In this document: positions 24,014-28,374 of the stretch, in pieces
Layout: every line of letters starts with the position of its first letter
Numbering within the stretch: the first letter of the stretch is position 1
NCBI GenBank assembly: GCA_052145775.1
Contig: JBKQNY010000015.1
Span: forward strand, 1-28,374
Origin: CAVYPR01 sp052145775
GTDB lineage: Bacteria; Actinomycetota; Acidimicrobiia; Acidimicrobiales; RAAP-2
Length of the DNA stretch: 28,374 nt
Direction: 5' to 3'
Position numbers and translations under genes: made by a program
Notes under the pieces: generated by a model
Database searches by the model: none
What the model saw: the letters and a program-made list of their open reading frames with translations, nothing else
Told to the model about the DNA's origin: nothing

Positions 24014-24619
24014 TCACTCCGCCTTCACCACCGCGTACCAAATGCGGTGCGCGACGCCCTCCACGGCGTCGGCCATGCGGGCGCAGCGGCGGTAGAGCTC
24101 GCGTCGCCCGGTGACCTCACGGATCTCCTGCCCCTCGAGCAGACCGGACATGGCGCGGCGGTAGACGTGCTCGACGGCGCGCTGTCGGTGCACTGCGGCG
24201 TCGGCGAACTCGGTGGCCCGATCCGGATGGGAGACGAGCAGGGGGAAGGCGCTGACGAGGTCCCGCACCCCCAGGGCCAGCAGGTCGGCCATCTCGGCGA
24301 TGGCCGGGTCCGGCCCCATCCCGAGGACGTCGGCCTCCCGCACCAGGTTCTTGGCCGCGTTGAGGACGGCGTCGAGCCGCTCGGTGAGCTCGTAGGCGTC
24401 CTCAGGACTGATCGGGGTCACGAAAACGTGTTTGACCGCCTCGAGCACCGCCTTGCGGGCAACGTCGGCCTCGTGCTCGCAGGCCCGGACCTCGGCCTCC
24501 TTGTCGGCGTCCCCCTTGGACCACGCGACGAGGGCGTCCATCCCGGCCACGGTCACCGCGCCCTGCCGGCCCAGCAGGCCGAGGAGGTCGGGCGTCTCGG
24601 GGAGGAACCAGCGCCTCAC
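24014..24619 (-). CDS. DUF47 family protein, PhoU-like partner of the PiT phosphate transporter
   Basis: A 201-residue, mostly helical protein of the DUF47/PhoU-like group. Family features are the opening RRWFLPETPDLLGLLGRQG, the metal-site-like stretch EVRACEHEADVARK (E/D/H cluster), LTERLDAVLNAAKNLVREAD, and the matching second-half segment RRCARMADAVEGVAHRIWYA. Such proteins accompany PiT transporters and are thought to regulate phosphate uptake through bound metal ions. The GTG start at 24619 overlaps the PiT stop (GTGA), so the two are translated as a coupled pair. The open frame runs upstream into PiT but is not family-like. Confidence 0.9.
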   Translation of the reverse strand: MRRWFLPETPDLLGLLGRQGAVTVAGMDALVAWSKGDADKEAEVRACEHEADVARKAVLEAVKHVFVTPISPEDAYELTERLDAVLNAAKNLVREADVLGMGPDPAIAEMADLLALGVRDLVSAFPLLVSHPDRATEFADAAVHRQRAVEHVYRRAMSGLLEGQEIREVTGRRELYRRCARMADAVEGVAHRIWYAVVKAE

Positions 24620-25620
24620 GCAACCCACCGCCAGAACGGGAGGAGGAGGGCGGCCAGTGCCGCGCTCACCGGGAGGGTAACCAGCCAGGCCGCGCCGATC
24701 TCCCCCACGACGGCCCAGCGTACGTGGCGCCAGCGCTCGCCGGAGCCGACACCGACGATCGACGGCGCCACGACGTCGGTGGTGCTGACGGGGGCGCCCA
24801 GCAGGGAGGCTGCGAGGACAACTCCGGTGGCCGCACCCTGGCTCACCAGGCCGTCCAGCGGACGGAGCGGGAAGATGTGCCCCCCGAGCGTGCGCACGAC
24901 CCGCCACCCGCCGAGCGCGGTCCCCAGCGTGAGGAGGCCGGCCGACAGGAGCACCACCCATAACGGCACCGCGAACCGGGAGAGGCGGCCTCCGGCCACC
25001 AGGGCGGCCACCATCAGCCCCATCGTCTTCTGGGCGTCGTTCGACCCGTGGGCGAAGGCCAGCCCGGCCGAGGTCACCACCTCTCCCCCCCGCACGGGTC
25101 GGGTGACGGCCCGGCTGGCCCGTCGCAGTCCCCTCCGGGCGAGGCGGATGCCGAACAGGGCCAGCGGGGCGGCCACAGCGGTGGAGAGGACGAGCCAGAT
25201 GAGCGAGCCCCACACGCCCACCGGGCGCAGGCCGTCGAGGCCTCCCCAGTTGACGGCGTGGATGCCCCCCTCGGCCAGGGCGGCGCCGGCCAGGGCGCCG
25301 ACCAGGCAGTGTCCCGAGCTGCAGGGCAACCCCCGCCATAGCGTGAACAGGTTCCAGACGAGGGCACCGGTGACCGCCGCGGCCAGGACCGCCAGCGCCT
25401 GGCCGGCCGGCACCACCACGATGCCGGCCACCGTGGCGGCCACCGCCGTGCCGACCACCACGGCGCCCACCACGTGGAACACCGAGGCCAGGACCACCGC
25501 GGGGCCGGGGCGCAGCGCCCCGGTGACGATCGGCACGGCGATGGCGTTACCGGCATCGTGCACGCCGTTCACCAGCCCGAAGGCGGCCGTGAGCACGAGG
25601 ACGGTCACCAGCATCGGCAT
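24616..25620 (-). CDS. PiT family inorganic phosphate transporter
   Basis: A 334-residue low-affinity, cation-coupled phosphate transporter with about 10 spans. Both halves of the inverted PiT repeat carry their signature: NGVHDAGNAIA (about residues 18-28) and FAHGSNDAQKTMG. Other family segments are GLPCSSGHCLVGALAG and APVSTTDVVAPSIVGVG. In most relatives the latter reads STTH and the first reads SSSH, so the membrane re-entrant loops are slightly altered (H to D, S to G). I start it at the ATG at 25620, immediately before the first hydrophobic span. The frame is open to 25776, but that stretch is a poly-Arg and Gly shadow. It is the first gene of a two-gene operon with the DUF47 protein and is divergent from the archease-like gene. 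Confidence 0.92.
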   Translation of the reverse strand: MPMLVTVLVLTAAFGLVNGVHDAGNAIAVPIVTGALRPGPAVVLASVFHVVGAVVVGTAVAATVAGIVVVPAGQALAVLAAAVTGALVWNLFTLWRGLPCSSGHCLVGALAGAALAEGGIHAVNWGGLDGLRPVGVWGSLIWLVLSTAVAAPLALFGIRLARRGLRRASRAVTRPVRGGEVVTSAGLAFAHGSNDAQKTMGLMVAALVAGGRLSRFAVPLWVVLLSAGLLTLGTALGGWRVVRTLGGHIFPLRPLDGLVSQGAATGVVLAASLLGAPVSTTDVVAPSIVGVGSGERWRHVRWAVVGEIGAAWLVTLPVSAALAALLLPFWRWVA

Positions 25621-25652
25621 CCGCCCGCCCCCCCGGGCCGGGCCCGTTGCCG

Positions 25653-25664
25653 GTCGCCGGCGAC
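25653..25664. repeat. Perfect 12-bp palindrome in PiT/archease divergent gap
   Basis: GTCGCCGGCGAC is a perfect palindrome 33 bases upstream of the PiT start, in a 225-base divergent region that otherwise shows no gene or convincing promoter. Palindromes of this size can arise by chance in such GC-rich DNA, so a regulatory role is only possible. The same gap holds a 10-codon ATG frame (25821-25853) overlapping the archease start, which I do not consider a gene. Confidence 0.25.
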
Positions 25665-25845
25665 GCCGCCGTCGTCGTCCACCTGGGCTCCTTCCCGCCG
25701 CGTTCCCCTCCGGCACCCGACGACCTCCGGCACCGGCGCGCCGGGCCGTGCGCCCTGCGGCGGACGGCTCGGGCATCTCGGCCCTGGCCGCGGCACGCGC
25801 CAGCTGGCAGGGTGTCGGTCATGAGGAAACAGGAACGGCCCCGCC

Positions 25846-26295
25846 ATGGCTGATCCGGGTGCCCCGGAGGGCACGGGGCGTGACCTCGCCGGACACCACT
25901 CGTTCCCCGAAGGGACCGGGAGGGTCATTGAGGCCTGGGGACCGGACGCAGCCACCTGCCTGACCGAGGCGCTCTCGGCCCTCGTCGAGGGGTTCGCCGA
26001 GGTCGGCGACTCGCCGGCGCCGCGGGTCCTTCCCCTGTCGGCGGCCAACGGTCCCGAGGACGCCCTGACCTCGCTGGTCGAGGAGGTCATCGACACCATC
26101 GACGCCTTCTCGGTGGTCCCGGTCCGCTTCCACCTGACCGGCACCGAGGACGGCGGGTTCGCCGGTGACATGGAGGTGGTTCCGATGCGCCATGCGGTGC
26201 TGACCCAGCCGTGCCCGACGGCGGTGTCCTTCGAGGGCCTCACCATGGGGACCGACGGACGTCGGTGGTCGTGCCACGTGAAGGTCGAGCTCTGA
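25846..26295 (+). CDS. Divergent archease-like protein
   Basis: A 149-residue protein that aligns by eye with archease, the small activator of RtcB RNA ligase. Matches are the N-terminal RVIEAWGPDAATCLTEALSALVEGFAEV, the central VEEVIDTIDAFSVVPVRFHL and the C-terminal PTAVSFEGLTMGTDGRRWSC. The catalytically important HTAD metal-binding motif is replaced: the segment reads FPEGTGRVIEAWG, so the Asp is Gly. The late KAVT/SxH segment has become TAVSFEGL, and the terminal Asp is Glu. No rtcB gene is in the window. It may be an inactive or re-purposed archease; family assignment is moderate. The ATG at 25846 has only a weak AGGAA upstream. Confidence 0.65.
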   Translation: MADPGAPEGTGRDLAGHHSFPEGTGRVIEAWGPDAATCLTEALSALVEGFAEVGDSPAPRVLPLSAANGPEDALTSLVEEVIDTIDAFSVVPVRFHLTGTEDGGFAGDMEVVPMRHAVLTQPCPTAVSFEGLTMGTDGRRWSCHVKVEL

Positions 26296-26314
26296 CCCAC
26301 CTTCCGGCTGCGGG

Positions 26315-27046
26315 TCACGCCGACACGCCGCCGGTGATGCGACCCCTCTCCAGGGTCACCACGCGGTCGGCGGCCGATGCGACCTCGGCGTCGTGGGTCA
26401 CCATCACGATGGTGAGCCCGGCCGTGCGGTGGAGCTGGCGGAAGACGTCGACCACGTTGGTGACGCTCTCGGGATCGAGGCTGCCCGTCGGCTCGTCGGC
26501 CAACAGGACGGTCGGGCGGTTGGCCAGGGCGCGGGCGATGGCCACTCGTTGACGCTCGCCTCCCGACATCTCAGGGGGCTTTCGGGCGGCCTGCTCCTCG
26601 AGGCGGACCCTGGAGAGAAGCTCGTCGGCGTTGTGACGGCGGGACGCCCGGCCCCGGCCGGTCCCGAACATGGCGATCTCCACGTTGCGGCGGGCGTCGA
26701 GGTGTGGCAAGAGGTTGTGCAGCTGGAAGACGAGCCCGATGTCGTTGCGGCGGTAGAGGTCGAGGTGGCGGTGGGCTCCGAGATCGTGCCCCCGGAAGAG
26801 GATCCTTCCCGACGTCGGCCGGTCGAGGGCGGCGAAGAGTTGCAGGAGGGTCGACTTCCCCGACCCCGACGGCCCCACGACGGCCACCCACTCCCCCTGG
26901 TGCACGGCCAGGCTGGCCCCGTCGAGGGCACGGACCGGCCCGTAGGCGACCTCGACGTCAACCGCCTCGATCACGGTCTGGTCCCCGCCGTAGGGGCCCG
27001 GGGCCGCGGCAGCAGTCTCCTGGGTGGCGACCACCGGACCGGTCAT
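26315..27046 (-). CDS. ABC transporter ATP-binding protein, MacB/LolD type
   Basis: A 243-residue ABC ATPase. Walker A is GPSGSGKST, the Q-loop is LVFQLHNLLPHLDARRNV, the signature is MSGGERQRVAIARAL, Walker B is VLLADEPTGSLD, and the switch His is in MVTHDAEVA. The ADEPTGSLD wording and short length are typical of the MacB/LolD/FtsE group. These drive mechanotransmission by FtsX-like permeases rather than classical import. The ATG at 27046 overlaps the permease stop (ATGA), so it is translated from the same message directly after the permease. The frame is open upstream inside the permease gene, but that part is a shadow. It converges with the archease-like gene (19-base gap). Confidence 0.95.
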   Translation of the reverse strand: MTGPVVATQETAAAAPGPYGGDQTVIEAVDVEVAYGPVRALDGASLAVHQGEWVAVVGPSGSGKSTLLQLFAALDRPTSGRILFRGHDLGAHRHLDLYRRNDIGLVFQLHNLLPHLDARRNVEIAMFGTGRGRASRRHNADELLSRVRLEEQAARKPPEMSGGERQRVAIARALANRPTVLLADEPTGSLDPESVTNVVDVFRQLHRTAGLTIVMVTHDAEVASAADRVVTLERGRITGGVSA

Positions 27047-28161
27047 TCCCGTCGGAGGGCGACGCCGGGACGCAGCAGTGCCGCGCGCAGCGACGGGTAG
27101 AGAGAGGCCAGCACGCCGATGACCACGGCCGTGTAGAGGGCGGTCCAGAAGACCGACGTCGAGAACTGTGCCTCCAGCACGCCCCGAAGCGAGGAGAACT
27201 TCTCGAGCGAGGTGGTGAGCGCGATCGAAAGGCCGACGCCGACGGCTGCCCCGAGCAAGCTGATGAGCAGCGCCTCGCTCATCACCAACGAGAGCAGCCG
27301 CACCCGCGACCATCCGATGGCCCGCAGGACCCCGAACTCCCGGATCCGCTCGACGAAGGACAGCAGCATGGTGTTCATGACGATGATCACCCCGATGATG
27401 AGGGCGATGATCTGCGCGCCGGTCTGGGCCGCGTCGAGGAACTCGAGGTTCCGGTCGACCCGGCCGAACTGGCTGGCCAGGCGGACCGCCGCCAGGTCGG
27501 CATTCTCCGCCTCGATCCGCTTCTCGACGGACTGGATGGAGACGCCCTTTGTGACCTTGACGGCGGCCAGGGTGACGATGCCGGGTTTGCGTGTGTTCGC
27601 CTGCAGCGTCGTGAGCGGGAACATGGCGGCAGAATCGCCGAACGTCTGGTTGATGGTATAGATGCCGACCACGGTGTAGTTGATCGTCCCGATCTTCAAG
27701 GTGTCACCGACCCGCTTGTGAAGGTTCTGCGCGGCCTGCCATCCCAGCATGATCTCGGTCGGTGCGTGCAGGGCGTAGGGCCGCCCGGCCACCACGTGCA
27801 CTCCGAACGCGGGCAGTTGTCCGGGATCGACGCCGATCTGGATGAAGAGGGGATTTGTGGCGTTGAGCTTGATGGCGCTGACCAGCACCGCGACCGCGCT
27901 GTGCACCCCGGGCGTCGCCTTGATGCCGGCAACCTGCTCCTCGGTGACGGTGCTTGTGAGGACGTCGGACGCCGACTTCTGCGCCACGATGAAGTCGGCA
28001 TTCCCGAGCGACAGCACCTCGGCCGCCGAGGTCTGGAGGCTCTGCGTCACGACGCTTAGGGTCACCACGGCCGTCACGGCAATGGCCACGGCCACGGCCG
28101 TGAGCGCGGTGCGAAACCGGCGGGTGCCCAGGTTGTGCAGGACCAGACCGACAAAGGTCAT
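27043..28161 (-). CDS. FtsX/MacB-like ABC transporter permease
   Basis: A 372-residue permease with the type VII (MacB) layout. The N-terminal helix follows MTFVGLVLHNLGTRRFRTALTA, an extracytoplasmic domain of about 220 residues comes next, then three C-terminal spans with the FtsX-family stretch FVERIREFGVLRAIGWSR between the first two. It probably exports or extracts a lipid, peptide or lipoprotein, or transmits a signal across the membrane, using the ATPase encoded immediately after. I start it at the ATG at 28161, where family similarity begins, although no strong SD is present. The frame is open to a GTG at 28269, which would add 36 hydrophilic residues. Four ACA threonine codons occur, as in the other extracytoplasmic proteins of the window. 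Confidence 0.9.
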   Translation of the reverse strand: MTFVGLVLHNLGTRRFRTALTAVAVAIAVTAVVTLSVVTQSLQTSAAEVLSLGNADFIVAQKSASDVLTSTVTEEQVAGIKATPGVHSAVAVLVSAIKLNATNPLFIQIGVDPGQLPAFGVHVVAGRPYALHAPTEIMLGWQAAQNLHKRVGDTLKIGTINYTVVGIYTINQTFGDSAAMFPLTTLQANTRKPGIVTLAAVKVTKGVSIQSVEKRIEAENADLAAVRLASQFGRVDRNLEFLDAAQTGAQIIALIIGVIIVMNTMLLSFVERIREFGVLRAIGWSRVRLLSLVMSEALLISLLGAAVGVGLSIALTTSLEKFSSLRGVLEAQFSTSVFWTALYTAVVIGVLASLYPSLRAALLRPGVALRRE

Positions 28162-28322
28162 CGGCCCGTCGTTCCCGGCGGGTCGCAGTTCGACGCTCTC
28201 GGTGTGACCTGCGGCAACGGCAACGACCCTCCTCGGCTCCTCCTCATCATTTAGGTGCCGGCCGGCCACGATGCCTAGGGCCGGAGGACCCGATTGGCCG
28301 GGGAGCCGGGGACCAACAGCGG

Positions 28323-28374
28323 ATGGCGGCGTCGCCGTTCGTCTCCACGCCGACCCGCCTCTCTCCGAACCCAG
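28323..28374 (+). CDS. Possible start of a gene cut by the window edge
   Basis: An ATG frame, beginning MAASPFVSTPTRLSPNP, stays open to the last base (17 codons). It is divergent from the FtsX-like gene, which would leave room for promoters between them. No SD is evident upstream, and the piece is too short to recognise. It could as well be non-coding. Confidence 0.2.
   Translation, partial: MAASPFVSTPTRLSPNP

Noticed and set aside
24670..24690. GGTAACC motif inside the PiT gene resembling part of the acyl-CoA dehydrogenase inverted repeat
   Set aside because: Only one half matches, it lies within coding sequence, and it lacks the second arm.
28269..28290. CCTAGGCAT next to the GTG at 28269 as a leaderless promoter of the FtsX-like gene
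   Set aside because: The hexamer does not fit TANNNT at usable spacing (only about 2 bases to the GTG), so it does not support that start.
1..28374. CRISPR arrays, transposases, integrases, tRNA or rRNA genes
   Set aside because: No regularly spaced repeats, terminal inverted repeats with transposase, T-loop consensus or rRNA stretches were seen on reading both strands.

Overview
The window is 28.4 kb of very GC-rich, densely packed bacterial chromosome. The gene set points to a free-living actinobacterium: a wax ester synthase/DGAT, a GNAT-first acyl-CoA-synthetase-like (PatA-type) fusion, a DHA2 drug exporter, a LipO/LipQ-like membrane esterase, many GTG starts and TANNNT -10 boxes. The Acidimicrobiia are a reasonable guess, but the sequence alone does not settle the class. 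No rRNA, tRNA, IS element, phage gene or CRISPR array was found; this is ordinary chromosome with several unusual control regions.

Layout. 1-1454 (+): the 3' part of a GT4-type glycosyltransferase, then a TetR regulator. 1471-5220 (-): low-molecular-weight phosphatase, acyl-CoA dehydrogenase with a perfect inverted repeat upstream of its start, cold-shock protein with a structured leader, and cysS. valS runs divergently from cysS across only 20 bp. 7855-14306 (-): a branched-chain-amino-acid-type (HAAT) ABC importer, read in the order esterase, livG, binding protein, fused livHM, livF. 14435-17374 (+): wax ester synthase/DGAT, a tandem PQ-loop-like membrane protein and a DUF1697 protein. 17352-19004 (-) and 19145-19900 (+): a DHA2 exporter and an M50 site-2 protease, divergent across a region with two DosR-like boxes. 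20060-21070 (+): ornithine carbamoyltransferase with a possible coupled leader ORF. 21097-23835 (-): PatA-like GNAT/acyl-CoA synthetase. 24014-25620 (-): PiT phosphate transporter and its DUF47 partner. 25846-26295 (+): a divergent archease-like protein. 26315-28161 (-): a MacB/LolD-type ATPase and FtsX-like permease pair.

How the genes fit together. The acyl-CoA dehydrogenase, wax ester synthase, esterase and PatA-like protein suggest active acyl-CoA and storage-lipid metabolism. The ABC importer probably supplies amino acids or a related small carboxylate. Translational coupling by 4-nt overlap is seen three times (livHM/livF, PiT/DUF47, FtsX/ATPase).

The items most worth a second look are: (1) a 20-bp cysS/valS divergent promoter with overlapping -10 boxes that predicts leaderless or nearly leaderless mRNAs on both strands; (2) paired DosR-like boxes between the M50 protease and the exporter, matching the hypoxic regulation of the mycobacterial M50 protease Rip3; (3) strong ACA-threonine codon enrichment in the binding-protein gene; (4) a tandem PQ-loop (SWEET-like) protein; and (5) an archease homologue that has lost its metal-binding motif.
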